64,000 nt of DNA from Novosphingobium sp. (lineage in GTDB: Bacteria > Pseudomonadota > Alphaproteobacteria > Sphingomonadales > Sphingomonadaceae): the NCBI RefSeq assembly GCF_039595395.1, contig NZ_JBCNLP010000001.1:2542001-2606000 (forward strand). Reading direction: 5' to 3'. The position numbers and the translations under genes were made by a program. The notes below the pieces were generated by a model that saw nothing but the letters and a program-made list of their open reading frames with translations, was not told the origin of the DNA and did not search any database. Every line of letters begins with the position of its first letter. Position 1 is the stretch's first letter. Below, piece by piece: positions 50,650-58,777 of this stretch.

Positions 50650-51777
50650 TTATTTGCCCGCGAAATAATCCCGCCTGAAATCGCTGGCAAATGCCGCAAA
50701 GCGACCTTCGGCAATCGCGCTCCGCATCCCGGCCATCAACTGCTGATAGAAGGAGATGTTGTGCTCCGTCATCAGCATGGCGCCCAGAATTTCGCCCGAC
50801 TTCTGCAGATGGTGCAGATAGGCCCGCGAATAGGTGCTGCACACCGGGCAGGCACAGCGATCGTCGAGCGGCGCGGTATCCTCGGCATGCTTGGCATTGC
50901 GGATGTTGAGCGGCCCGTTCCACGTAAAGGCCTGCCCGTTGCGCCCGCTGCGGCTCGGCAGCACGCAGTCGAACATGTCGACGCCGCGCTCCACCGCGCC
51001 GACCAGATCGTCGGGCTTGCCCACGCCCATCAGATAGCGCGGCTTGTCATCGGGCAGCATGCCGGGCGCGAAATCCAGCGTGGCGAACATCGCCTCCTGT
51101 CCCTCGCCCACGGCCAGTCCGCCGATGGCATAGCCGTCGAAGCCGATATCGCGCAGCGCGTCCGCCGAGGCCTGACGCAGCTCCTGATGCAAAGCGCCCT
51201 GCTGGATGCCGAACAGCGCCGAGCGCGCGGCATGCTCCTCGCCGCTGTTGAAGCCCTCTCGGCTGCGCTTGGCCCAGCGCATCGACATTTCCATCGATTT
51301 GGCGATCACATCCTTACCCTGATCGGCGCGCGGACACTCATCGAAGCACATCACGATATCGCTGCCGAGCAGGCGCTGGATTTCCATCGAGCGTTCAGGC
51401 GTCAGCATATGGCGCGAGCCGTCGATATGGCTGGCAAAGGCCACGCCTTCCTCGGTGATCTTGCGCAGTTCCGACAGGCTCATCACCTGATAGCCGCCGC
51501 TGTCGGTCAGGATCGGGCGGTTCCAGTTCATGAATTTGTGCAATCCGCCAAGGCGCGCCACCCGCTCGGCGCCGGGGCGCAGCATCAGGTGATAGGTGTT
51601 GCCAAGGATGATATCGGCCCCGGTCGAGCGCACGGTTTCCGGCTTCATCGCCTTGACCGTGGCGGCGGTGCCCACGGGCATGAAGGCAGGCGTGCGGATC
51701 TCGCCGCGCTGCATCTGGATGGTGCCGGTGCGCGCCTTGCCGTCGCGCGCATGGATGTTGAAAGCAAAACGGGTCAT
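50650..51777 (-). CDS. tgt: tRNA-guanine transglycosylase (queuine tRNA-ribosyltransferase)
   Basis: Exchanges guanine 34 of GUN-anticodon tRNAs for the queuosine precursor. 375 aa. Motifs: catalytic Asp in TDSGGYQVMSLSE, GGLAVGEGQE, DMFDCVLPSRSGRNGQAFTW and the zinc site CPVCSTYSRAYLHHL. Start at 51777 (MTRFAF) follows the family pattern. queA, the next step in the pathway, lies on the same strand but 3 kb away, separated by three genes on the other strand. Confidence 0.97.
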   Translation of the reverse strand: MTRFAFNIHARDGKARTGTIQMQRGEIRTPAFMPVGTAATVKAMKPETVRSTGADIILGNTYHLMLRPGAERVARLGGLHKFMNWNRPILTDSGGYQVMSLSELRKITEEGVAFASHIDGSRHMLTPERSMEIQRLLGSDIVMCFDECPRADQGKDVIAKSMEMSMRWAKRSREGFNSGEEHAARSALFGIQQGALHQELRQASADALRDIGFDGYAIGGLAVGEGQEAMFATLDFAPGMLPDDKPRYLMGVGKPDDLVGAVERGVDMFDCVLPSRSGRNGQAFTWNGPLNIRNAKHAEDTAPLDDRCACPVCSTYSRAYLHHLQKSGEILGAMLMTEHNISFYQQLMAGMRSAIAEGRFAAFASDFRRDYFAGK

Positions 51778-51908
51778 GGGGCTAGCCGTTAAGCCCAAAG
51801 CGCCAGCGGCGCAATCCATCAGCCTCACGGCGCCAAATAGCCCTTGGGCCGGCGGTCACCTGCGGCTAGGCAGCGCCGCAACGCCCTCTTTCAGGATCAA
51901 GCCTGCCC

Positions 51909-52664
51909 GTGATCATAGACTGGACCTACCCCGCCCTCACCCTCACCGGCGTCGTGGCGGGTTTTGTCGACGCCGTGGCCGGTGGCGGAGGCCTGATCAC
52001 CGTGCCCGCGCTGATCTATGCCGGTCTGCCGCCCGCCATGGTGCTGGGCACCAACAAGGCGCAGGCGGCCTGCGGCACGGCGATGGCGACGTGGCGCTAT
52101 CACCGCGCGGGCCTGTTCGAACTGCGCCCGGCCCTGCCCGCCGTGGGTGCGGTGTTTGTCGGCGCGATGATCGGCACGCTGGTGGTCAGCCACCTCAAGG
52201 CCGAGTGGCTGAGCCTGATCGTGCCGGTCCTGCTGATGGCGATCTGCCTCTACACGCTGCTGAGCCCGCGCATGAGCGATGCCGATGCCGCCGCGCGGGT
52301 CTCGCCCAGGGGTTATCTGCCCGCCGGGGCGGCCGTGGGCTTTTACGACGGCTTTTTCGGCCCCGGCGCGGGGCAGTTCTACACCATGTCGCTGGTGACG
52401 CTGCGCGGCATGGGGCTGACACGGGCCACCGGCCTCACCAAACTGTTCAACCTGACAAGCAATGTCACCAGCATCATCGTCTTTGCGGCAGGCGGCAAGA
52501 TCCTGTGGCTGCTGGGCGGCTGCATGGCGGCGGGCGCGATGAGCGGCGCCTGGATCGGCAGCCATATGGCATCGCGTTTGGGAGCGAAGGTGATCCGACC
52601 TTTGCTGGTGACAGTCAGCCTGGCGATGACGGGCAAGCTGATCTGGGGCTGGTTTGCGGGTTAG
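51909..52664 (+). CDS. TSUP family (TauE/SafE) sulfite/organosulfonate-type transporter
   Basis: 251-aa integral membrane protein of the TSUP family, about eight membrane segments in two repeats. Repeat hallmarks GVVAGFVDAVAGGGGLITVP and GAAVGFYDGFFGPGAGQFY are both present, as is GTNKAQAACGT. Such proteins export sulfite, sulfoacetate or related anions; the substrate is not readable. Starts with GTG at 51909. Transcribed away from tgt. Confidence 0.92.
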   Translation: MIIDWTYPALTLTGVVAGFVDAVAGGGGLITVPALIYAGLPPAMVLGTNKAQAACGTAMATWRYHRAGLFELRPALPAVGAVFVGAMIGTLVVSHLKAEWLSLIVPVLLMAICLYTLLSPRMSDADAAARVSPRGYLPAGAAVGFYDGFFGPGAGQFYTMSLVTLRGMGLTRATGLTKLFNLTSNVTSIIVFAAGGKILWLLGGCMAAGAMSGAWIGSHMASRLGAKVIRPLLVTVSLAMTGKLIWGWFAG

Positions 52665-52678
52665 GGCCATGCTGTTGA

Positions 52679-53341
52679 ATGGCCTCACCCTTGCTGAACA
52701 TGGCGCAACTGTTCCCCTCGGCCATCCGCGCACAGTTTAAGGATCTACTGGCCCTGCTGGAGGCGCTGCCTTCAGATCAAGCCGGGATCCGGATCAACGC
52801 AATGCCGGCCCTGCAGCCCTATCTGGCTCCAGATGGCCCGATCGGCGTCATCGCGAGCCAATGTCTGGGCCGGTCCGCCATGGCTGTCAGAACGATCCTG
52901 TTTGACAAGACGGCCGAAACCAACTGGTCTCTGGCATGGCATCAGGATCGCACCATCTGTGTGCAAGAGCGTGTCGAGGTCGAAGGTTTTGGCCCATGGT
53001 CGATCAAGGCAGGGCAGCATCATGTGGCACCACCCTTCGATCTGCTTTCGCGCATGGTGACCTTGAGAGTGCATCTGGATGATGTGCCAGCCACCAATGC
53101 CCCATTGTTGATCGCGCCGGGATCACACAAGCTGGGTAAAGTGCCAGCCAATAAAGCTGATGCCATAGCCGCCCGCTGCGGCACGGTGACGTGCCTGGCG
53201 TCTGCTGGTGATGTATGGGCCTATGCCACGCCGATCCTGCATGCCTCCGAAGCAGCCAAGCTGCCGCTGCGACGCAGGGTTCTGCAAATCGATTATAGTG
53301 CCGACAGCCTGCCCGGTGGATTGGCATGGCTAAAAGGTTAA
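52679..53341 (+). CDS. Phytanoyl-CoA dioxygenase (PhyH)-like protein
   Basis: 220-aa non-heme Fe(II)/2-oxoglutarate oxygenase candidate. The HxD metal motif is at His88-Asp90 (LAWHQDRTI), the distal His at 188 (PILHASEAAK) and an Arg-rich 2-oxoglutarate contact follows (LPLRRRVLQIDYS). It is shorter than typical PhyH enzymes. G+C falls below the neighbours. It starts 15 bp after the transporter gene and is probably co-transcribed. Substrate unknown. Confidence 0.8.
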   Translation: MASPLLNMAQLFPSAIRAQFKDLLALLEALPSDQAGIRINAMPALQPYLAPDGPIGVIASQCLGRSAMAVRTILFDKTAETNWSLAWHQDRTICVQERVEVEGFGPWSIKAGQHHVAPPFDLLSRMVTLRVHLDDVPATNAPLLIAPGSHKLGKVPANKADAIAARCGTVTCLASAGDVWAYATPILHASEAAKLPLRRRVLQIDYSADSLPGGLAWLKG

Positions 53342-53569
53342 GCCGCAACTGGTTAGCCTGAAGGTCTCCGCGCCGTACCCAGCTATCGACCGCAATCCCG
53401 GCCTGCGTACTAATTTTTGCGAAAATCATGTGACGAAATTATTACGCCAATCGCCAGAAATCCGGCCATTCATGTGAAATATATTTTGCAGATTACAATA
53501 GAAGTTGGTTAACACTCATGGTACGTATCTTAACTATATTGGCGTTGCCGGTGGCGGGGGCTGATTTCC

Positions 53570-54739
53570 ATGGGAACATTTGCATCATCCAATGCTGCGG
53601 TGGAGAAGCACAGGTTTGAGGCTGTCGACAGCCTGCGAGGCATAGCCGCACTGGCCGTCGCCATCTTCCATCTGCAGGTCGCAAGCCATGTCTACGGCTT
53701 GAATTTCATTCGAAACTCATTCCTGTTTGTGGATTTTTTCTTTGTTTTGAGCGGCTTTGTGATCGCGCATGCGTATCACAACAAGCTTTCCAACGGCCAG
53801 CAGTTCCTTGAATTTGCCATCAAGAGAATTGCCAGAATGTGGCCACTTCACTGCGTCATGCTCATCTGTTTTGTGCTCGCGGAGACCATGCTCTTCTTGC
53901 TGAGCCACCGCATGGCCCTGCCGCTGCCTCGCCCGCCATTCACCCATGATCGCACGCTGATCGGCATCCCCGTCAATTTGCTGCTGATCCAGGCACTGGT
54001 GCCAGTACCCGGAGCAGGCTGGAACGGGCCAAGCATCAGCCTGAGCCTGGAGCTGTTTGCCTACACCATCTTCGCCCTGACCGTGCTGTTTGGCGGGAAA
54101 CAAGCAGGCCGATATCAATTCCTGATCCTGCTGGCGGGCCTCATCGCCCTGGTCGTCCAGATGGATGACCGCGCCCGCCTCGCGCGATGCGTGTTTTCAT
54201 TTTTCATGGGTGTGGGCGTGTGGCGATATCGCGACATTGCACGGCGCCTTCCCGCACGTGCGTTTGAAATTCTGTCAGTCGGCACGGCTGTCGCCCTGCT
54301 GGCCTTTGTTCAAAAAGAATATCTTTATATCGCTTGCCCGATCGTCTTCTCGCTGGTGGTGGCGGCGATCACTTTTGAGAAAGGCCCGGTTTCAACGGTT
54401 CTGAAGCATCCCTTTCTGCTTGCACTGGGGCGCCAGTCCTTCTCCATTTACATGGTCCATTTCTTCCTGGCCTTCATGCTGACGAATGCGATCAAGGTTG
54501 CAGCAAAGATATTGCATCTTCCCAGCACCGTCCCCGGCACAGACCTCGTGACGATTGCAGGATCACCCTGTGTGATGGATGCCATAACCATAGGCTATCT
54601 CGCTGCTATTGTTGGAATTTCCAAGTTCACATATGACATGATCGAAAAGCCGGGAATGGAGTTCGGGCGAAAGCTGGCGATCCGGTCACGTGCACGCTCG
54701 ACACGTGCCAGCCAAACCCCTGAAGCAGGCACGGCATGA
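53570..54739 (+). CDS. Acyltransferase 3 family membrane protein (OafA-like)
   Basis: 389-aa integral membrane O-acyltransferase. The N-terminal block DSLRGIAALAVAIFH, then VDFFFVLSGFVIAHAY and RIARMWPLH, are classic for the acyltransferase 3 fold; about ten membrane segments follow, ending with a KFTYDMIEKPGMEF motif near the C-terminus. Such enzymes acetylate or acylate sugars of exopolysaccharide or lipopolysaccharide. The 228-bp AT-rich gap upstream (53342-53569) holds no gene; an AACTATATT element at about 53531-53539 may be part of its promoter. G+C is clearly lower than average. Confidence 0.9.
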   Translation: MGTFASSNAAVEKHRFEAVDSLRGIAALAVAIFHLQVASHVYGLNFIRNSFLFVDFFFVLSGFVIAHAYHNKLSNGQQFLEFAIKRIARMWPLHCVMLICFVLAETMLFLLSHRMALPLPRPPFTHDRTLIGIPVNLLLIQALVPVPGAGWNGPSISLSLELFAYTIFALTVLFGGKQAGRYQFLILLAGLIALVVQMDDRARLARCVFSFFMGVGVWRYRDIARRLPARAFEILSVGTAVALLAFVQKEYLYIACPIVFSLVVAAITFEKGPVSTVLKHPFLLALGRQSFSIYMVHFFLAFMLTNAIKVAAKILHLPSTVPGTDLVTIAGSPCVMDAITIGYLAAIVGISKFTYDMIEKPGMEFGRKLAIRSRARSTRASQTPEAGTA

Positions 54740-54797
54740 CCCAATCCGGAGCAAACCTTCCCGCCCCGCCTGATGTTGCGCTTGGTACCGAGTGATA

Positions 54798-54836
54798 GCC
54801 TGGCGCCTTGAGGCGCCGGGCAATTGCCTTGGCAAT
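54798..54836. terminator. Two adjacent hairpins between convergent genes
   Basis: First stem 54798-54807 / 54812-54821 (10 bp, core GGCGCC TTGA GGCGCC), second ATTGCC (54823-54828) / GGCAAT (54831-54836). They separate the acyltransferase gene from queA. No long T-run, so termination strength is uncertain. Confidence 0.5.
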
Positions 54837-54908
54837 CAGCGATGTGGATCGTTGAGCAGATTGCGCGCTATCAAGTTCGCGCACTCCCAACCGGAGCAGC
54901 CGTAACTC

Positions 54909-55946
54909 TTAACCCTCGGGCAGCAACAAGCTGGAGTCGCCATAGCTGTAGAAGCGATAGCCTTCCTGAATGGCATGCTTGTAGACAGCCTGCATCCGAT
55001 CCAGCCCCATCAGCGCCGAGACCAGCATGAACAACGTCGAACGCGGCAGATGGAAATTGGTCATCAACCCATCGATCGCACGAAAACGATAGCCCGGCGT
55101 GATAAAGATCGACGTATCGCCGCTGAATGGTCGGATCACGCCATCCTCACCCGTCGCGCTCTCCAACAGGCGCAGCGAGGTGGTGCCCACCGCAATCACC
55201 CGACCACCGGCAACACGCACCGCGTTCAGGCGATCCGCAACCTCAGCGGGAATGGTGCCCCATTCGGCATGCATCGCATGGTCGGCGGTATCATCCACCT
55301 TCACCGGCAGGAAGGTGCCCGCACCGACATGCAGCGTCAGAAAGGCGTGGCCAATCCCCGCCGCATCCAGCGCCGCCATCAGCTCCGGCGTGAAATGCAG
55401 CGCCGCCGTCGGGGCTGCAACCGCGCCCTCGGCCTGAGCGAACATCGTCTGGTAATCGCTGCGGTCAGCTTCATCCGTGCCGCGCTTGGCCGCGATATAG
55501 GGCGGCAGCGGCATCGTGCCAGCACGCTCCAGCAGCACTTCGACGGGTTCATCGCCAGGGAAGAACAGCGTCCAGCTTCCATCCTCATGGCGTGCCTCGG
55601 CCACGGCCTGAACGCCCGCGCCAAAAGCGATGACATCATCCACCCGCAGCCGCTTGCCGTTCTTCACAAAGGCCTGCCAGCGGCGCAGATCGATCCGCTT
55701 GTGAAGCGTCGCGCCGACCTTCGCCTCGCCGCGCATTCCTTCAAGCTGAGCCGGGATCACCCGCGTGTCGTTGAAGACCAGCAGATCGCCCTTGCGCAGC
55801 AGCGAGGGCAGATCGCTGACCTTCAGATCGCCAAACGGCCCTTCCCGGCCCGGCACATGCAGCAGCTTCGCGCTGTCACGCGGGCGGGCGGGGCGCAGGG
55901 CGATACGCTCCTGCGGCAGGTCGAAATCGAAATCGTCAACGCGCAT
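54909..55946 (-). CDS. queA: S-adenosylmethionine:tRNA ribosyltransferase-isomerase
   Basis: Transfers the ribosyl part of SAM to preQ1 in tRNA, forming epoxyqueuosine. 345 aa. Motifs: MRVDDFDFDLPQERIALRPA, LLVFNDTRVIPAQLEG, LTLHVGAGTFLPVK and NFHLPRSTLFMLVSALMG. Start at 55946 fits the family. It follows the cyclophilin gene on the same strand after a 34-bp gap with a hairpin; tgt would be the expected next gene but is displaced. Confidence 0.97.
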   Translation of the reverse strand: MRVDDFDFDLPQERIALRPARPRDSAKLLHVPGREGPFGDLKVSDLPSLLRKGDLLVFNDTRVIPAQLEGMRGEAKVGATLHKRIDLRRWQAFVKNGKRLRVDDVIAFGAGVQAVAEARHEDGSWTLFFPGDEPVEVLLERAGTMPLPPYIAAKRGTDEADRSDYQTMFAQAEGAVAAPTAALHFTPELMAALDAAGIGHAFLTLHVGAGTFLPVKVDDTADHAMHAEWGTIPAEVADRLNAVRVAGGRVIAVGTTSLRLLESATGEDGVIRPFSGDTSIFITPGYRFRAIDGLMTNFHLPRSTLFMLVSALMGLDRMQAVYKHAIQEGYRFYSYGDSSLLLPEG

Positions 55947-55957
55947 ATCTGTCAGAA

Positions 55958-55976
55958 GGGCCCCTTGCGGGGCCCC
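55958..55976 (-). terminator. Hairpin between ppi and queA
   Basis: Minus strand GGGCCCC, loop GCAA, GGGGCCC, then TTCT. Short intergenic attenuator or partial terminator. Confidence 0.5.
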
Positions 55977-55980
55977 ATCC

Positions 55981-56709
55981 TTACTTCTTCGTCTTGGCCG
56001 TCGGCGTCTTGGCCGGGGCGGCAGGCGCTGCCGGAGCCGCAGGCACGATCGGCGGGGGCGGCGGCGCAATCGCCGGGCGCGGCTTGTGATCGCTCTCGAT
56101 CGAGGCCTGCACGATCTTGGTCGGATTGCTGGGCGGCTCGCCGCGCACGATGCGGTCGACGATATCCATGCCCTCGATCACGCGACCGAAGTTGGTGTAG
56201 CGGCGATCCAGCGAGAAATGCGGATAGAACACGATGAAGAACTGGCTGTTGGCCGAATCCGGATCATCGGTACGCGCCATCGACACCGTGCCACGCACGT
56301 GAGGCAGCGAGTTGAACTCCGCCTTCAGGTCGGGCAGCTTCGAACCGCCGCCGCCGGTGCCCGTCGGGTCACCCGTCTGCGCCATAAAGCCGTCGATCAC
56401 GCGGTGGAAGATGATGCCGTCGTAAAAGCCCTGCCGCGTCAGCGTCTTGATGCGCTCGACATGGGTGGGCGCCCACTTGGGCTCCAGACGGATCAGCACG
56501 CGCCCGCCGTTCGACAGGTCCAGCACCAGCACATTGTCCGGATCGACCGAAGGGTCGGGATCGACCTTAGAGCTGAGGTTCGTCTTGTTGACGTTCTGCG
56601 ACATCGCCTTGGACAGAGCGTCCTGCTTGCGGGCGCAAGCGCTGGTCCCCAGCACGGCGGCGCCCAGCACGAGCGACATGGCAATCTTGGCAAAGGAATT
56701 ACGGTTCAT
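55981..56709 (-). CDS. Peptidylprolyl isomerase (cyclophilin type), lipoprotein
   Basis: 242-aa cyclophilin with lipoprotein signal ending LGTSAC (Cys about 25), so anchored in the envelope. Catalytic fold visible in GFYDGIIFHRVIDGFMAQTG, DPTGTGGGG, and NSQFFIVF. A Pro/Ala-rich C-terminal tail (about the last 35 residues) follows. Speeds prolyl isomerisation of exported proteins. It belongs to the coaD-ppi-queA run. Confidence 0.93.
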   Translation of the reverse strand: MNRNSFAKIAMSLVLGAAVLGTSACARKQDALSKAMSQNVNKTNLSSKVDPDPSVDPDNVLVLDLSNGGRVLIRLEPKWAPTHVERIKTLTRQGFYDGIIFHRVIDGFMAQTGDPTGTGGGGSKLPDLKAEFNSLPHVRGTVSMARTDDPDSANSQFFIVFYPHFSLDRRYTNFGRVIEGMDIVDRIVRGEPPSNPTKIVQASIESDHKPRPAIAPPPPPIVPAAPAAPAAPAKTPTAKTKK

Positions 56710-56824
56710 GCAGCTCTCTTGGGCGTTACGTCGCGAATGCGCATCAGGGCGATAGCCGCGCCTGTCTGTCGTGTCCATGAACGTTATACAACGAGGGAGT
56801 CATCAAGGAGACAAAAAGAAGAAA

Positions 56825-56872
56825 ATGCGAGGGGGTTACCCCCTCGCGCTCCCATAATGTCTTCCGACACTA
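56825..56872 (+). repeat. Hairpin-tail repeat, copy D (orphan orientation)
   Basis: Stem GCGAGGGGG/CCCCCTCGC and tail GCTCCCATAATGTCTTCC on the plus strand, within the 211-bp gap between coaD and ppi, both of which are on the minus strand. Unlike other copies it does not follow a gene end in its own direction. The rest of this gap holds no gene. Confidence 0.82.
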
Positions 56873-56920
56873 GGGCTGCGCATGATCCACAATCAGCGCA
56901 AACGTCCCCAATGCAGAAAA

Positions 56921-57424
56921 TCAGTCGCCCATGCGGCCGATGCGTTCGACCCGTTCCACCACATCGGTGCGCACCGCCGGGCTGACGAAGCGGGCGATGT
57001 CGCCGCCGAACAGCGCGATTTCCTTCACCAGCTTCGATGCGATGGGCTGCAGGCCGACATCGGCCATCAGGAACACCGTCTCGATGCGCGGATTGAGCTG
57101 CTGGTTCATCCCCGCCATCTGATATTCATACTCGAAATCAGCGACGGCGCGCAAACCGCGCAGGATCACGCTGGCACCCTGCTTTTCGGCGAAGGTCATC
57201 AGCAGCGCGTTGAACCCCACCACATCGACATTGTCGAGCGCCAGATCCGCAACCTCGCGCTTGACCATCTCCATGCGCTCATCGGGCGTGAACATGGGGT
57301 TCTTCGACGGATTGGTCGTCACGCCGATGATCAGCCGGTCGACCAGCTTGGCGCCGCGACGGATGATATCGGCATGCCCCAGCGTCACGGGGTCGAATGT
57401 GCCCGGATAGACCCCGATGCGCAT
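56921..57424 (-). CDS. coaD: Phosphopantetheine adenylyltransferase
   Basis: Next-to-last step of coenzyme A synthesis: 4'-phosphopantetheine plus ATP to dephospho-CoA. 167 aa. The nucleotidyl-transfer motif TLGH (residues 14-17) in YPGTFDPVTLGHADII, and the conserved ILRGLRAVADFEYEYQMAGM segment. ATG overlaps the upstream polyprenyl synthase stop (TGATG). Confidence 0.97.
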   Translation of the reverse strand: MRIGVYPGTFDPVTLGHADIIRRGAKLVDRLIIGVTTNPSKNPMFTPDERMEMVKREVADLALDNVDVVGFNALLMTFAEKQGASVILRGLRAVADFEYEYQMAGMNQQLNPRIETVFLMADVGLQPIASKLVKEIALFGGDIARFVSPAVRTDVVERVERIGRMGD

Positions 57425-58326
57425 CAGTGCGAGCGCTCCACGATAAAGCGGGCCAGTTCGCGCAGCAGATCGGCTTCCTTGCCGTGCTGGGCCAGATGGC
57501 CGATCGCCTGATCCACCAGCATCCGCGCCTGCTCACGCGCCCGGTCGGCGCCCAGCAGCGAGACGAAGGTTTCCTTGCCCTTGTCTGCATCCTTGCGCAG
57601 CGCCTTGCCGGCAGCTTCCTCGTCACCCTCATGATCGAGCAGATCGTCGGCGATCTGGAAGGCCAGGCCGATGTCGCGGGCATAGGCGCGCAGATGCTTG
57701 CGGCCCTCGTGAGGCACCTTGCCCAGCACCGCGCCCATTTCCACCGAAGCGGCCAGCAGCGCGCCGGTCTTGAGCTGCTGCAGCCGCGTCACGGTCTGCA
57801 GGTCGAAGGTCGAGCTTTCGGCGACGATGTCCATCATCTGCCCGCCCGCCATGCCATGCGAACCCGCCGCGGTGGCCAGCACCTGGATCAGCTCGGCGCG
57901 CACGAAGGGATCGCCGCTCATCACCGGATCGGCCAGCACCTCGAAGGCGAAGCAATGCAGCGAATCGCCCGCCAGCACGGCGGTCGCCTCATCCCACTGC
58001 TTGTGGACGGTGGGCTTGCCGTGGCGCAGATCGTCATTGTCCATGCAGGGCAGATCGTCGTGGATCAACGAATAGACATGCACCGACTCGATCGCCACGC
58101 CGGCACGCACGGCGGCCTCGCGGTCGACGCCATACATCTCGGCGACGGCGGCCAGCAGCAGCGGGCGCACGCGCTTGCCGCCGCCCATCGCTGCATAGCG
58201 CATCGCCTCGAAAAGCTGCGCGCGCGGATCGGCGGGCACCGGCAACAGTTCGTCGAATGCCGCCAGAATATCGGCCTGGATGCGCTTGAGGCCATCGGCC
58301 AGCACGGTTTCGGTTACCTCAGCCAC
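57424..58326 (-). CDS. ispA: Farnesyl/geranylgeranyl diphosphate synthase-type polyprenyl synthetase
   Basis: Condenses IPP with allylic diphosphates; 300 aa, IspA length. First Asp-rich motif DDLPCMD (residues 90-96) and second DDLLDHEGD, with GGGKRVRPLLL upstream. The residues before the first motif (VYSLIHDDLPCMDNDD) fit a farnesyl-type product, but chain length is inferred only. Between xseB and coaD on the minus strand; xseB-ispA is a widespread order. Confidence 0.93.
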   Translation of the reverse strand: MAEVTETVLADGLKRIQADILAAFDELLPVPADPRAQLFEAMRYAAMGGGKRVRPLLLAAVAEMYGVDREAAVRAGVAIESVHVYSLIHDDLPCMDNDDLRHGKPTVHKQWDEATAVLAGDSLHCFAFEVLADPVMSGDPFVRAELIQVLATAAGSHGMAGGQMMDIVAESSTFDLQTVTRLQQLKTGALLAASVEMGAVLGKVPHEGRKHLRAYARDIGLAFQIADDLLDHEGDEEAAGKALRKDADKGKETFVSLLGADRAREQARMLVDQAIGHLAQHGKEADLLRELARFIVERSH

Positions 58327-58395
58327 TGGGCTCCCCTTAGGATATCGTCAGTCGGTTCCGCGCCGGGGGCAGCCCCCGCGCGGGCGTCAAAATTG

Positions 58396-58650
58396 TCAGG
58401 CATCGTCCAGCGGACGGGTGGCGACAGCGCCATCATCCTTGGCCACGATTCGCTCGATCCGCGCGGTGGCGGCATCCAGACGGGCCTGGCAGGCGGCCCG
58501 CAGCTTCTCACCCTTTTCATAGAGCGAGATGGACTCGTCCAGCGGCACTTCGCCGCTTTCGAGCTGGCGCACCACGGATTCCAGCGCGCGCAGCGCCTCC
58601 TCGAAGTTGAGCTGCGCAATGCCTGCGCTGTCGGCGTTGTTGTCACTCAT
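58396..58650 (-). CDS. xseB: Exodeoxyribonuclease VII small subunit
   Basis: 84-aa helical subunit that partners XseA in single-strand DNA degradation. The core NFEEALRALESVVRQLESGE followed by VPLDESISLYEKGEKLRAAC is diagnostic. First gene of the minus-strand group xseB-ispA-coaD-ppi-queA; 69 bp separate it from ispA. It diverges from purL. Confidence 0.95.
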   Translation of the reverse strand: MSDNNADSAGIAQLNFEEALRALESVVRQLESGEVPLDESISLYEKGEKLRAACQARLDAATARIERIVAKDDGAVATRPLDDA

Positions 58651-58777
58651 GGGCCTGCAATGGCCGTGTGCCTGCGCGCGGTCAAGAGGTAGGGATGGGC
58701 GGCTCCACCACTAATCGGCCTGCTTTATGGCCATTCCGGTCTGGCCTTCGCGCGCGCATGGCGCTAGAGGGCGCGGC

